A stretch of 64,000 bases of DNA from Pomphorhynchus laevis (GCA_012934845.2 WNNJ02002241.1:186001-250000); one strand, 5' to 3'; shown: positions 1-13,400, counted from the first letter of the stretch. The notes: a model not told the origin generated them from the letters alone. A program made the numbers and translations.

Positions 1-1283
1 TTCAATGATCGAATTTATTTAAAAGCGGAATCATGATGTGACAACCTGTTTCTATAGTGAGTGTGTGCAACGAATGTGCTTTCGTTAGATAAACACTCAT
101 AGCTTTAACACAGTTACAGAGAAGTTCAATGCTGACTTGTTCTATATATCTAGAAGCGTTTATGTAAGTTTGACTGTGAAAACACACCCTTTTCTGAGAT
201 AAATAAAGGATATTTTTTATTACCTTACCTATCAAATTATTTCTGATTACTTCCATGAGTTGTGCATTTTTTGTTGTGTTTCTCTGGCAAAAAACGTCAC
301 CCACACAAGTCAAGGTAGAGAGTCAAATCAGGATAATAAAAATTCAGCAATGGGATTTCATTTGAACTATCGAAGTAAGCTGACGAGTGTTCCAAAAACC
401 TCGAGATTTTATTTTACGGATTTCGAATTTTCTGTCTATAGTAAAAATATGCCTAATAATATTTAAGGATAAGTGATTATGGATTTTTTCGGCATTGTTT
501 TCAGTCTTGCTGAAAATTTGCTGTGTGATTTAAGCAGTAAAACCCGAAGGCAATGTTGCATCCTTCTACTTACCACACACGATCAATATCGCATTGTTAA
601 ATAAGAGGAGAGCAGAATATATCTGCAGTTGAGAAAACTTATGACCGTTCTTATTAGAAAAGCCCACACACTCACTATTTAGGAGATGTTTTAAGCCAGA
701 CCGCTAGTAAAAATGTGTCTTTGGTTATATGCCATTGTAACTTTTTTATATATTAGAAACGTTTTGTTCCCCATTTGCAGTTTTATAAAGTTATATTTTA
801 CTGTTACGATTATTGCAGTGTATTTGAGTAACAAATTAAATTGAATTTAAAAAACACTTCCATTATTTTAATGTTGAAGGTTTCATCATTTTTATACAAA
901 AATATTTTATACAAATATAAAAATTTATTAAAAAATGAATTATTTGGTTGATAATAAAGTATTCTGTAATTATAACTTGTAGTCTTTGCAAATATACATA
1001 ATGAAACAAATGCTTTTAAAGCTTAAATTTTTTATACATACAATTTTAACGTTGTATTTTATATATTGTAGCAATACGCAGAAATTTATATTTATGCGTA
1101 TGGGAAATGCCGATATATATAAACCATTGTTATAATTTTGATTCGTAGAGAACCTTAAAGTTCAATTAATTTAAAATCTTTAAAATTACAAAAATATCAA
1201 TAATATTAGTATTGATATGATAATATAATTAGTACACACTAAACTCATAATCTCCTTCCATTTTCGATTAGATAGTTTTACCG
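1..1283. other. AT-rich non-coding DNA
   Basis: No exon, RNA gene or mobile element is recognised. Open frames at 2-313 (minus, 103 codons) and 260-466 (plus, 68 codons) overlap on opposite strands and show no domain, so they are read as chance. Confidence 0.5.
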
Positions 1284-1450
1284 GAACAAAGAAGAAAATA
1301 TTCCCCTTTATTTAAAAAATATAATATTTTGATAGCTCCTGCTATCATCAGGATTGCAATTAGGATATAATTGTAATCCAGATGATGATAGCAAAGGCTA
1401 TCGAAATATTGTATTTTTTAAATAAAAGGAAATATTTTCTTCTTCGTTTC
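1284..1450. repeat. Foldback (hairpin) repeat, family FB1
   Basis: Left arm 1284-1353 is the approximate reverse complement of right arm 1383-1450, with about 30 bp between. The inner arm contains a block built on GATAGC...GCTATCATCA. The same core and layout recur at 44981-45168, so this is a dispersed foldback family rather than a chance hairpin. No coding capacity. Confidence 0.7.
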
Positions 1451-1544
1451 TTTAAAACTATGTGATAATATAATTATTACATAATATATAAATTTATATT
1501 ATAATGTATTTATTATTATGTATACTATATTGTATATATTATAT

Positions 1545-1650
1545 ATATTGTTTGCATTCCGTCTTCTGGAGTAATTCACAAACTATATATATATTTAATT
1601 TATATATTGTTTGCATTCCGTCTTCTGGAGTAATTCACAAACTCCATATA
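1545..1650. repeat. 59-bp tandem repeat, two units
   Basis: The block TTTGCATTCCGTCTTCTGG followed by a further 15 or so bases occurs at 1551 and again at 1610, identical over more than 35 bp. Only two units are present. Confidence 0.8.
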
Positions 1651-1660
1651 TATTTAATAT

Positions 1661-1772
1661 CAAATTTGAATTTAGATAAAAATACATTTTTAAGAGATTT
1701 CGCTATTGATTTGTCAATTAAACAATAGCGAAAGTTCTTAAAAAATATATTTTTTTATCTGGATTCAAATTT
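1661..1772. repeat. 112-bp foldback repeat
   Basis: Imperfect inverted repeat with arms of about 46 bp; the inner arm sequence TTTCGCTATTG faces CAATAGCGAAA, and the outer ends are AAATTTGAATT and GGATTCAAATT. MITE-like in form; too short to assign to a transposon family. Confidence 0.65.
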
Positions 1773-3110
1773 TATATTTATAATTTATACTGTTCAAGAG
1801 ACGAAGACAAGAAAATAAAATTTAAAAAATGTCGTTTAAATAACACACATAAAGAATTTTGGAGTATAAATTGGAGTAAAAATTTATCAAGCGATAGGAT
1901 TCAAAATACAATTTCTAAATAGCTTTAATCTATGTACTTACTAACTATTGGTATATCACAGTGTTTTGCCAATTTGAAAAAGCAAACGCTCGTTTTCAAT
2001 AGTTCCCGGACTACAACAATTTTAATTGCGATATTCCTGGACAGTATGAACACTGCACAACATTGTGAACAAGCGATTGTATTCCTTCATTTTGCTTTAT
2101 TGATGATCAATATTCTACCAAAAGTACATTTTGTATCCTATTGTTAAACAGGACTTAAAAATATCAAGGTCACGACTACTAAGAACAAGACTGCAGCATT
2201 CAAATGTGTTGTATCAAGCGATATTCAAATATAGCAAAGAAATGTAGGGCTTTCATTTATCTCGTTTACCATGCTCTTGTGTGTGTGGCTGGTAAGCTAC
2301 ACTCACTGTGTCAGTAATGGTAATTGTGTTGGTATATGCTGTGATACGAAACCGCTGTTGTATTCTATTGATTCAACCAAGGCCTATTTGGCTGCAACAC
2401 CGCTACAGGCAAAGTAGAGCAAAATGTATGCACGAGCACATTATGGGTCACATTATGCTTGTGACTGAATAAAACAACACAATTTATGAAAAGCAAACCT
2501 CAAAACAACAAGCAGGGGGTAGAGTAGGGATGACTGCAGCATTGTAGCTGCTGAAATTTGTCCATGGATAAGATGTATTGACCCTTAAATGCTTTCAAAC
2601 TGTTGAAATTAGGTAGAAAGGACAGAAGCTATATAAGTGAAATTCTAATTGTGAAAATATTAAAAAATATTTAATTTGTAACTTTTAACTTACTGATGAT
2701 ATTTAAGACATAACAGAAACTGTTGTACAAGACAAACTACTTTTTAGTAATTAACCGTTTGAAAATGATTAATTTAAAAAAATATTTTTAATTTAGATTT
2801 TATAAATAATTTCAATTAACTAAATTTTTACTGCTACATTCGAAAAAAAGGGTGCAAATAAAACATCAATCGCGGAACTAGAATCTCACATTTAAATTCA
2901 AAGAATTAAAATCAAAAATTAAAAATATTATTTACAAGTATTCTCTAATTTACAAGGAAATATTGTAAGTATCGCACGCTTAAATCGGCACATCAAAGAC
3001 TTGATTACGAAAACTTTCAAAGAGCTCTAAAGTCCTCGTATTACCGAATAAATTGATCTATAAAATATATTATTTTAAATTTAATATATAAATGGCATAC
3101 TATATATAGG
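1773..3110. other. Unannotated stretch, less AT-rich in the middle
   Basis: No recognised gene. About 2160-2620 is noticeably richer in G and C than the flanks, with stop codons in all frames; it may be an old transposon piece, but no motif identifies it. Confidence 0.4.
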
Positions 3111-3334
3111 GGATACCAATATGTGGCAAAAAGCTTCGAACCGAAAACGGATGTGACAATGGTGCCGTTAGTAGTCGTGGGTGTGTGGAATTGGAAGTCA
3201 TGAAGAACGGATTTTGTAGATGGTTTTAAATGCGAAAGCCACCATGTGTAACCTAGCAACTATTCAATAGATAATTATACATCCATAACAGGATCACCGG
3301 TCCCGATTTCAATTAATCTTTATGATCTCATACT
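3111..3334 (+). repeat. Diverged direct repeat, copy 1 (family DR3)
   Basis: Shares ordered blocks with 3552-3764: GATACCAAT at the start, CAATGGTGCCGTTAGTAGTC, TAGCAACTATTCAAT, and ATGATCTCAT near the end. The two copies start 441 bp apart. No coding frame is conserved between them. The two units at 17288-17512 and 17685-17945 look distantly related in reverse orientation. Confidence 0.65.
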
Positions 3335-3551
3335 ACACAATGTACAATAAGCATGCAAGAGAGCATCTCGGACAATGCAGTTTCTAGAGATGATGATGGA
3401 AGGTTTAATATGCTATGTGAAATCGGATAATCCTGGTTTCGTAGCCCAGCAGTCAAGAGCGCAAGAAGTACAGAGAATGACAGATCGAATCTCGGATGTG
3501 TCAAATTTTGGAAATGAGAAGAGTTGGTAGTGAGCCTTTTGATAAGCACGG

Positions 3552-3764
3552 AGATACCAATGTGGCGGAAAGCTGGCAAATAAAGACAGCTGTGGCAATG
3601 GTGCCGTTAGTAGTCAGGTTGTATGGAATTTGAAGTCATGAAGGATTATGTAACTTGTTTAAGGCAAAAGTCACCTGTGACGTAGCAACTATTCAATCGA
3701 TAATTTAGCATCCATCGCAGGATTACCAGTTCCGATTTCAATCCATCTTCATGATCTCATGCTG
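3552..3764 (+). repeat. Diverged direct repeat, copy 2 (family DR3)
   Basis: Second copy of the unit at 3111-3334, with several small insertions and deletions. The sequence between the copies (3335-3551) has open frames on the minus strand but no recognisable protein. Confidence 0.65.
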
Positions 3765-4899
3765 AACTATATATAGAAATATATAAAAGTCGAAACGTAA
3801 CTATAAAAAGAAATACTCTCTGACTTTTGTCTATTTTAATTTATTTTTATCATACATATTGGAATTCATATGGATCCAGGCTAACTGCTTCAACCTAACA
3901 TCCCTTATATATACTGTAACCATTGTCAGCCTGACAATGGCAACATTTAGTTACCGAAAAATTGCTCTTAGACCGTGATTAAATAAAGAATTTCTTGTCT
4001 GAAAGCATAATAATTAAAATAACGATTGCATTTTTTACTGATTAAACAATATAACTTATGATTGAACAAAAAAAGCCGTAATAAAAGGTCTAAGAGTATC
4101 TCTTCATATAGCTGTAGACTATTTATCTAACTTACGAACCAAAATAATGATGAAACTGATACCTTAGTTTTTATTGAGAATTAAATAAGATTAAATAAGA
4201 ATATTTCGTCTATAATAAAATAAAATAATTAAAGATCATTGGATGTGAAGATGTAAGAAACGTTAATAAATTATAATTTTATCTGTAATTTCGAAATTAT
4301 AGATTAATATAAATTCTGAATCAATTAAAAAATCCATAATTTTATAAATTATAGATAATATAAATTAATATTAATTATAAATTAATATTGCCGACCAAAG
4401 AACACATATAATGAACATAAATATGAAGAACGATCCTAACGGATTTTGTTCGTTCTCTTGAATAATCTTTTATATTTTAAAGTCATTATTAAATAACAGA
4501 TTATAGCATTAGCAAACTGATAGAGTATTTAAACTATATTTAGAAAGACACCGATACGATCTGTCATTGATTGAATTATAGCAATTCTATTAAAACCAAT
4601 ATGATTAAAATATTAGTTGAAATATTATATTGCCGTAATAATATTAAATTTAAATAATTTCACTGTTGAAACAAAATAAAATAAAAAAATCTTTAAAGAA
4701 GTATTTTGATATCTAGATATTTTTATTCTAGATAAAAATTTAAGTATCTGCTTTGTAAAAACATTAACGGTAAAATGATGCTATACATCTATTCGTCGTT
4801 CTTTGTGACTTCGTCAAATATCAATTCTTACAATAATTTCATTTTATTATTAAAATGAAATTAATTTTAATAATTTTAATTTTAATGAATTTAATTTGA
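3765..4899. other. AT-rich non-coding DNA
   Basis: Nothing recognised beyond low-complexity AT runs and short palindromic AT tracts. Confidence 0.5.
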
Positions 4900-5406
4900 A
4901 TCCAACGGGTCACAACTACAAGAAAACCAGATGCATGCCTGGATATCGTATGTTGCGGCCTGTTTGGCGGCAGGATAGAGCGAACGTTTTTTGTCGTTTG
5001 CATTTTAAACAGCAATGCTCCATCATACCAGTCACAATCCGTATCATCTTGCTTCGAGTATCACGAGACGCTAAAAGGCAACAAATATGAAGAGCGAATA
5101 AAGGAGGTGGACGACAGTACATTATGTCCGATAGTTATAGTCGCGACTGGTGGCATCGGACCATCAACAGATGCCATGATCAAGACGATGCGCGGAAGCT
5201 AACCGAAAAAGAAGGAAGCCCTATACGCGGATTCCGTCGCCTGGTTACAAACGAAAATAAGCATCTCCCTTGCTAGGGCAGTCTCCATGTGCTTGCGAGC
5301 TTCCCGATCCGCGCGGCATTTACCTATTGCAGCATCTGAGAACGTCCAAGCTCAAATACGGATAACACGAAATGCTATGTCGACAACCTCAAGAGACTTG
5401 TTTTAG
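4900..5406 (+). mobile_element. Retroelement-type C-terminal protein domain, fossil
   Basis: One plus-strand frame reads through almost the whole interval, with about one break. It carries the pattern GLFGGRIERTFF, then NSNAPSY, then EYHETLKGNKYEERIKEVD, then ATGGIGP, then a Y-x5-W-x3-KISISLARAVSMCLRASR segment. From memory, this pattern (GLWGGRxERTFFDVRVFNPxAPSY ... ATGGMGP ... RGSR) is widespread in invertebrate genomes near the ends of reverse-transcriptase-bearing elements; I cannot name the clade with certainty. The base composition is much richer in G and C than its flanks. No catalytic RT motif, long terminal repeat or upstream part is visible, so only an end fragment survives. Confidence 0.55.
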
Positions 5407-6549
5407 CAATGAGTTATTTAAGTCATTGACATATCGATTGCGAAATAAGCTGATTTTAATGATTGTTGCTCGCTAGGAGAGTTTGTAACATCGTATTTTT
5501 ATTTTTGCTTTGACTAGTAACTATCATCTCTCTTTTATTATTAAAATAAATAATTATATTATAATTATTATATTATATTATATCAACTATTATACGATTT
5601 CTAAAATCTCTAAAACCAATATGATTTAAATATTAGTACAGATATTATAAAATTATCTATAATTCATAAATTTTAATTATCACTATTAGATTGTAACTTT
5701 CAATAGAAGTAATTAAAAGGTTTTAAATTGCAATCCACTTTCTTTGAAATACAGCGAACAAATATGACGTAAAAAACAATATTTTAAATCAAATTTGTAA
5801 AATATGATGTTGTCTTTAAAAATAACAGCTGTTTTTTATATGTTAGAAAATATAATGTTACCTTTGTTTACAAACAAACTCACATAAAGTCATTCAAATA
5901 ATGACATCTAATTAACTAAAGTTAGAAAGTGACAGTTAACAGATATTGTTTTCGTATCTGTTACGCTCGATTTCTAAGGACTTAATTATCAAGATATTTG
6001 GTAAAATCGCTATTATATTCCCTAGTCATATTGCACAATGGGTCAACAAATGCTTGATATATATAAGTAGTAAATGAAAAACAGTGGGTATCGTTCTTGC
6101 CAAAGTAAGCTTTGTGCCCTAATTCATATGCAATTGTGCTTATCGCATCTGCTAAAGGCAATTTTTATATGGAGCATTCTACTTGATAGTTATCATATCC
6201 CGTTCACAGTGTTCTGCGAAAAATGTTACTAATTAGCATGGAATTTAGTGTTTTATAATGATTACAACACATGGCCGTTTTGCATGTAAATAGAATTCAA
6301 AACCAATTGAAATATGAATAGTAAAATTTATATTGCTAGAAAAATTTTTATTCTCATTTGAAATATATTTTTATTCTATTGCAGTTAGCTAATTTAAGAG
6401 AAAATGTGTTGTCAAACAAATTGACTATATCACTACCGAAATATATGCATTATCTAATTTCTACGATGAAACGAATTTTATTTATTTTAAACAATAGTTT
6501 AATATATTATAATATATTTTATATTAAACTACACATATATGTAGTTTCA
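5407..6549. other. AT-rich non-coding DNA
   Basis: No gene is recognised. The open frame at 6358-6579 (plus, 73 codons) has low-complexity, AT-driven composition and runs into the foldback element that follows. Confidence 0.45.
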
Positions 6550-6765
6550 CAGAAAAGCTGCTCCGTAAAACCGTCTTGAATATACATTAGAATTGCAGAT
6601 TCAAATCCAAGACAGTATTCACTTTCAAATTTCCAGATTCATATTCCCTGATGCCTGAGTGATGGATACTCAGGTCATTTCTCTCGTTCTTGTCTTGTCA
6701 ATTCTAAATACGTGAAAGCATCAATCAAACGATCTACAAGACGGTTTGACTGAGCAGGTTTTCTG
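6550..6765. mobile_element. MITE-like element with 29-bp terminal inverted repeats
   Basis: The ends 6550-6578 and 6737-6765 are inverted repeats matching at about 25 of 29 positions, both beginning CAGAAAA and reaching ACCGTCTTG. Total length 216 bp, no coding capacity. No clear target-site duplication is seen, so the superfamily is left open. It lies 29 bp from a second inverted-repeat element. Confidence 0.7.
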
Positions 6766-6794
6766 CTTAGTATATAAAATTTCAAAAATCAATC

Positions 6795-6947
6795 ATTTAA
6801 ACAACAAAAATTTAGGATGTTTTTCAAACAAAACTAGTTTCGGCAAAAACATTCGTAATTTGTAGAGTACACTGTGTATTATGCAACGAAGGCTTTTGGC
6901 GAAACTAGTTTCGTTCAAATATCATCCTAAATATGTGTTGTTTAAAT
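6795..6947. mobile_element. MITE-like element with 48-bp terminal inverted repeats
   Basis: Arms 6795-6842 and 6900-6947 are near-perfect inverted repeats, starting ATTTAAACAACA and ending ACTAGTTTCG, around a 57-bp centre. Total 153 bp. It differs in sequence from the neighbouring 6550-6765 element. Confidence 0.75.
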
Positions 6948-7133
6948 AATTAAAATCTGACATTATATATGTGACGACAATGTATGTCGTATTGTATAAT
7001 TTATCGTAATGCCTTGTACGACATATTGTATGACGACAGCTGATCGAGATTGTCTCTGGAGTCATTTATATATATTAAAATAAAATCACGGGTTCTTCGT
7101 GATTTATATATTAAAATAGGGGTCTCTCGCATG

Positions 7134-7200
7134 TCAAATAAATTGTATATATTATTTCTAAAATATTAGATATATCTCTAATATACACAATTTATTTGAC
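7134..7200. repeat. Short hairpin
   Basis: GTCAAATAAATTGTATATATT faces AATATACACAATTTATTTGAC around a short AT-rich loop. This may be a remnant of a foldback element. Confidence 0.6.
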
Positions 7201-10200
7201 TTGAGGTCATAATTTATATAATATATAATATATATATACGCAGGCAGCTGAAAACGTCATCGAGATGGATCATACTACTAATGAGCGCTGACGGTCATCT
7301 CTGACGTCTAGTAGTGATGAATAGTATGCTGATCGTTGAGTGTAGTCCAGTTAATTACCGACAGCAACTTTTAATATATATGAGGTGATGTCTGCGAAAT
7401 AACCTTGTGTGTTCAAGCTAAATTGACTAATATATTTTCCATTATATATTAAACCATTTAATAATGGTTAAACGGTTTAAAAACATTTCATTATTAGAAT
7501 ATATATCTTTTTTTAAATAATGGTCTATTTTACAAGCAATGTATATGATGATCCGTAAACTGTGATGCATCTTACCTCAGTAAAAATTGTAATGAGTGTC
7601 ACATTGAAAATGTGAATAGGATATATAGTGGGGGCAATTATTACGTAACATGCAAAAAATTCCACCACACATATCCACCGACTATTAGAAATACCACAGA
7701 ACACAATTACACAGTTAGCAAGAAATTGCCATATGTCGGAAAAGCATCGCCCCTTCTCAACGTGGATGTGAGATTATTCAACAAAAATCTACTAGAAATA
7801 TATATACCATTTGTGGTTTACGCAATTTGTATTGTGGATTTATGCATTTCTGTTGAGAACAGAAATGTATCAAGAAATTTGGTAAGCACGCTTAGTATAA
7901 ACCACATCATCCCAAATAGAAGTCAAATAGATGATTTTTATGTATAAAATTTTACTGCCGGCATGGTACGAAAAACAATTTTGAACCACAAAAATGCTCC
8001 TTCAATGTGTTAAATACCAAAACAATTTAATTACCAAAACAATTTAATTACCAAAACAATGCTTCTCTTTTAAAAATAAAGTCATCAAGCATTTTAACAA
8101 GTTTTACGCACATGAATACAATAAAATAAAGAAATTATGATTCAAGATATCAGATTATATCGGATTAAAAAAAAGTATAACAATATAATTAATATTAGAA
8201 ATAACATGTTTCATCAGAATCGTAAAATCACTCAAATAGAATTATTGCCAAAAAAAAAGAAAACCTCATACTTTGAATCTTTAAATGTCATTTTCGATTT
8301 AATAAAATTTAAATGGCAAGTTAATTTATTAACTTGCCATTATTTAATGGTAAGTTACAAAAACTGAATTACTTTATTAACAGAATAAATTTTATACGAT
8401 AAGATCACTGAAATTTAAAATTTAAAAATTTATAAAAATATACTTTTACAGATTTTTTTAACGTGTACTTAATAAAATTAAGTAGATTAGGTTCCCATTT
8501 AATAGTGCAGGGTTGAACTTGTCACACCGAGTCTTCTATTAAGTAATGCATCCATAAGTTGCATCATCAATTTTCAATTCTTTTGGAAATATATTGTATT
8601 TAAATATATTATATTATGTGCATATAATATATTGTAAGTTGAACAAATTAACTTCTTTCGAATGTACCGTTTTAAATTTTACTTTTGCGATGAAAAACCA
8701 TACTTTGTTTGAACTCTGTTTAATTAGTTCCGTTATAGAACGTACATAGTGGCTGTATTATTTTAAAGACTTGTATACCCGAATGTATACATTTTAAATT
8801 GCTAAAGGCTTAAAAAATTAAGAAATATTAATAGAGAAATAAAAATAGGCTTTCATAGATTTTGAATGTGCGTAACATTTTAATTCAAAAATGATATGTC
8901 GATCGCCTTAGAATATTATATTTAAGAATTATTGAATAATTTGTCGATATAATACTTGATAAAATTTACACTAAAAGTACAATAATTGCTTTATTTTTAT
9001 GCTTATCATAATACATGCTATTATATATATTCACTTTTTATGATAATATTAATAAAATATATCATGTTTTTCGATATATAATTTTTTATTGATTTTTTAA
9101 TTAATATGTTTGTGCATTAGTGTATTTGTGTATTATAAATATAGTATTTTTGTATTAATCATAGTGTTATTTCCGCGATCATTTTACTTGTATAATTTTT
9201 AATTAATATGCTAAATAAGTATATATATAGTATTTGTGTTCATTTTACTTGTGCCTTTGCGGTTACACAAATTAAAAAATGCATTTGCAATATAAAACAA
9301 AAAAATTATAAAATACTGTAATTTAAGGATTATAACTAAACAGCGAATAAAAATAATATAAAAATGGTAATTTAAATATTAAAAAGTCATTAATATTAAA
9401 TTTATTAAAACCTTATTTAAACGTTAAAACTCACTTTAATGGAGTTCAAACTCATTTTCAGAAGATAAACATAAGCGTAAATTTATAAAGCATTCTATTA
9501 AGATACTATCCAACTCAAAATTGACAAATCAGTATAAATCACATACCTTATTAAAAATATTTGCAGTTACGACCTAAACTGATTGCTCAAGTAAGAGTCA
9601 TTATTACATAAATTATAATTTCAAGATTAAAGACTGTGAAAAGTCCAGGCAATTATTTTATATGGCGAAATAATTGGCGCTAATTTCTACTTTTCTTAAT
9701 AAAATCGCATTTGATCATCGCAATTTATCATAGATTTTAAACAGTTATTGACTGTTAAATGTATTTTGAAATTTTATATCAATTTAGGAAAATTTTACCG
9801 TACAAATTATGCACGGTAAAAGATGTAATAAAATATTTTGAGGATATTAAAATTTTTACGTTTTCTAATGTTAGATTACAAATTCGATTAAGTATTTTTA
9901 TGAAACGAAATCGGATCTAATTAATGTTTACAAAGCATTGAAAAATAGTTTCAGATTTTCTACTTAAATATAAATATATTACTATCAGTAGATAATTATA
10001 TAATATATATTTTATAAATATTAAAATTTATACATTTAAATTTCTACTTCAAACACAATATTGTCTCACGTGGTCAGACGTCAAAATCCCTATGTAATAA
10101 ACAACGCTAACAAGGATATACTCATAAACATGTTATGTCCGAAATTTATAAGCAACTTGTACATGTCATTAGCACCTTAGCATGCGCATCCATAAATGCA

Positions 10201-10258
10201 AAGAGCTTGACACTTTTGCGTATGCAGAAAAATAGCATTTAATCATGTAAACGGGTTA
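7201..10258. other. AT-rich non-coding DNA
   Basis: No gene is supported. An open frame of 111 codons at 7612-7947 (plus) has some complexity but no recognisable motif, and no splice-linked partner was found. A short perfect palindrome (AATGGCAAGTTAA and its complement) sits near 8312-8343. The rest is low-complexity AT sequence. Confidence 0.45.
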
Positions 10259-10648
10259 TTGACATATCATTCCTTATTTACGAAAAAGGGCACATATAAA
10301 TTCCATCCCCATTGTAATGGATGTCATCAATGGGGGCATTGGACTTCTAATTGCGAGCGGACCCGGACATGTGGGGTCTGCGGATCATCTGATGTTCATT
10401 CGAGGAAGTGTGTTTTGCCTCCCCATTGTTCTAACTGCGGCGGTGAACATCCTTCTTGGTCCAGAAAATGTAGCTATTTTAAAGACTACAAAGCGCAGCA
10501 TTGTGAATCATCCTGCAAGACGGCCAACTTCGCTGATGTCTGCTCGGTCAATAGATCTACCGATATTACAATGACAAACTCAGATATCATTAAGCTTATA
10601 GATGCTAAACACCAGGCAAATATGAACGAGTTTCGATCTTTAACTTAA
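10259..10648 (+). pseudogene. LINE copy A ORF1 remnant, zinc-knuckle protein
   Basis: A frame of 129 codons holds three zinc-knuckle-like clusters: CNGCHQWGHWTSNC at residues 20-33, CGVCGSSDVHSRKC at about 38-51, and CSNCGGEHPSWSRKC at 57-71. Such knuckles bind nucleic acid in the ORF1 (Gag-like) proteins of I/Jockey-type LINEs, where they package the element RNA. The first and third clusters match copy B. The upstream half of ORF1 is missing or unreadable, and the frame ends at a stop at 10646, where copy B carries on for about 90 more codons. Confidence 0.75.
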
Positions 10649-10960
10649 TATCTTGTGGCTAAGTTTGAGGAGTTACGTTCTTCTATAACGACGAATATTA
10701 CGACGCACTTAAAGAAAGCCTCGTCTTCAAAAAAAACGAAATGCTTCTAAACCGAGTCTGGACTCTTTAAAGTTGACCAAGAAGGATAATGGTGGGAAGT
10801 AGCGACAGCCTTCTTGGGAAATGAAGATAAAGCCGGTGGGAAATGACTTCTTCTACTTTGGCCGGTTGTGGGCAGGGTACCTTTCCTACCTCTGGTCTGG
10901 GCTAGAAGGGGCATCCCGCTCCAGCTAACGTAACACAATAAGAAGTAATCAAGGGCCTTT

Positions 10961-13400
10961 TTCACTGAATATTCTTCAGTAAAATTCGGGAGGTGCTTCC
11001 GCTCTTAGGCTTTTATCAGGTAGAGATGCAGATGTTATAGTCCTTCAGGAGACGCGGTATACCGCCTCTGTTAGAATATTACTCGATTTATCCCTAAGAA
11101 CATTTACACCCAATTTACACCGTACATAACCCCTCCTCACTCCTCTTCATCTCAAGGTCTTTTAACCCTAATTAAATGCTCCTTAAGATCATCCCACCTT
11201 TTAAACTATTTCTGTCCAGCCCTGTCTTGTTTAGCTATATTACTTTGTAAGAACAGGAAATGTATAAGTATAGCCAATATCTATATTAGGCCAGGAGAAA
11301 TTCACAAGAACCGTGATCTCCTGGACCGTATTTTAGGTAGTGGCTATGACATGTTACTTGGTTAATTCAACGACAGAACTGGTCGTTGGATTAATGCAGC
11401 ACTCCGCAGAGCCAGGAATGACTACCTTATTCATAAACCACTTTCCGCCACCTTTCATTGCTAAACAACGAATTCTCTCGACATATTACTCCTTCATAAG
11501 ATGTGGTTGTTGAAACCCATCTGTACTGAGCAGTCGCGCCAAAAATATACCAACTCTCATGAACTAATTCGTTGGCGGATGGAAGTAGATACGTTGCTTA
11601 GAAGGAATTTTCACTTTGACCCAATCAGATTGGCTTTCTTTTAGGCAGCTATTCAACTCTTCCCCAGAATTAATAATGTAAGTTTGACCGAATTCAATTC
11701 CTACCGCTCATCGCAAGCTATAGCGTTTCTTTCGACTACCTATAAAGATCATTTATACAATCACACCCAAACAAAACTCAAGGTACTAGCAATAATGCTT
11801 CACCTCCCAAATCACTGTTTCCGCTAGACATGTCTTCTTGAATACATATTGGAGCACTTGATACAGGTTAAAGTTAAGTAGGGATAAGGCGAGCATTTTT
11901 TGCCTTAACCCTTCTCAGTCTTCTTTTTGGAAGATATTTAAGAGGGATAAGTTTGTCTTCTGGAAGGAGAGAGCATTAGGTTAAGTCGGTAGCATAGGCA
12001 TTGACAAAGTTTTGGAGGAGTTACTATCCCTACATAATTATAGAGCCAATATATCTCACAAACAATCCCGCTTTGGGGTGACTTCAGGAGCAGGGACTTA
12101 TCTGTCACAGATATCCTAAACTTCTAGCGGCAAATTCTACGCACCTCCAAATATCACGCGCCACTCTCCACTCGGGTCTGTCAGCTTTTGACAGGCAGTC
12201 AGAGAAAGGAGGTCGCCATCGCTATGCTACTATCCTCCCCGTCCGATGTTGCTGGCATTAATATCAGTCGTAGTGCCTTTATTCCAAAAAAAGAAATCGA
12301 TATAATGTCCTAAAGATTTGCGGCCTATCTCGATTCAAAACTCCTTCATCTCCATTTATGAAAAAGCGCTTGCGCGTAAAATCCGCGACCATCGATGTAG
12401 GCGAAATTTAATCCAACCAGGTTTTAATGGGTACGTAAATGATCGCTCGGTCCATGCAGCAATAGGTGAAGTACACCAGTTATGTAAATACAACAGTCAT
12501 TAGCTTGCTGTAGCTGTTTTTCTTGACTTTTCTGCTGCATTTGACCGCATTTCCATTCCTTTTGTTATATCTTCTCTCAGGACCTTTAGGTTACCTGCGA
12601 TAATTGTTTACAAGTGTAGAAATATTGTTATATACCAAGCGATTCTTCTATGAAGACGAACCTGATGAACGTAAGTTCTACCATATTACAGGTGTCCATC
12701 AAGGTTCCCCACTTTCTCAAATCTTGTGTCTTGCTGCCTCCATTGAACTTTACAAAAACATAAAACGCCACAAACATCTGGTGGTATACGCTGCGATACC
12801 ACAGCCCTGCTCTCTGGACGCAGGTGCATAGATGTAATCTCTAACATCAGCCGTTTCTTTTTAAGATTAAAAGATCAGTTACCCATATCCAATCTTATTT
12901 TAAACTCCTCCAAATCGCAGGTGGTTGTCTTTCATGGCGCTCCTGCGACAAAGAAAAAATAAAGAGACTAGCACTCTCAGCTCTTTCTTCTATATTGACT
13001 TATCAACAACTCCCTACCTTCACAAGTCGAGTAAAATACCTGGGGTTCACCATTACGGTGAACTGGTCAGCAAAGGCTGACCTGAAAAGACTCAAACGTA
13101 CTCTAAAGCGAGCTAGGTGGACCCTGAAACGTGCTCAGCATCTGTCATTGAATGGGAAAACTCAAGTGCACCTCTTGGGTACTTAGGCTATCTCGATATT
13201 AGTCTTCTTTTTAAGAGGACGTTCCCCAAAGCTAAGACTAAGGTTTCTCAAGCTCCTCATTTTGCGATTACCGAGCATAGTCGGCCTTGATTTTACTCTT
13301 AGGGGGAGGGGAGGGTGAAAGACTCAGGGTGGTTCAGTCGGAGAGCAACGTGTTAAATTGGCTGGATTGCTCAGATCCCGCTGGACTTGAGGCCGTGACA
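10961..13400 (+). pseudogene. LINE copy A ORF2 remnant (endonuclease and reverse transcriptase)
   Basis: Parallels ORF2 of copy B from the first endonuclease block (near 10980) through the GDFNDRTGRW-equivalent near 11360, the linker ending at a stop near 12120, the RT start (DLRPISI-equivalent near 12310), the palm motif FLDFSAAFDRIS (12520-12555), HQGSPLSQI (near 12690) and the RVKYLGFTITVNWSAKADL block (13028-13090). Open pieces survive at 12318-12503, 12604-12831 and 12995-13186. Two of its stops, near 11643 and 12125, fall at the same alignment positions as stops in copy B. It cannot encode an active protein. Confidence 0.8.

Larger units (their letters stand above)
10259..13400 (+). mobile_element. 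I/Jockey-type LINE, copy A, decayed
   Basis: Non-LTR retrotransposon remnant aligned along its length with copy B (60275-63629, minus). Order: zinc-knuckle ORF1, AP-type endonuclease, reverse transcriptase. It is much more damaged than copy B, with many stops and frame changes. The similarity to copy B ends just after the shared ORF2 end (LDLRP-type ending near 13395); the sequences downstream differ. No target-site duplication or poly-A tail was identified. Confidence 0.85.

Noticed and set aside
2-466. Overlapping open frames on both strands at the left edge
   Set aside because: No motif, splice partner or protein-like composition on either strand.
7612-7947. 111-codon plus-strand frame
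   Set aside because: No recognised domain and no splice-linked exon; chance frames of this size occur in a window this long.
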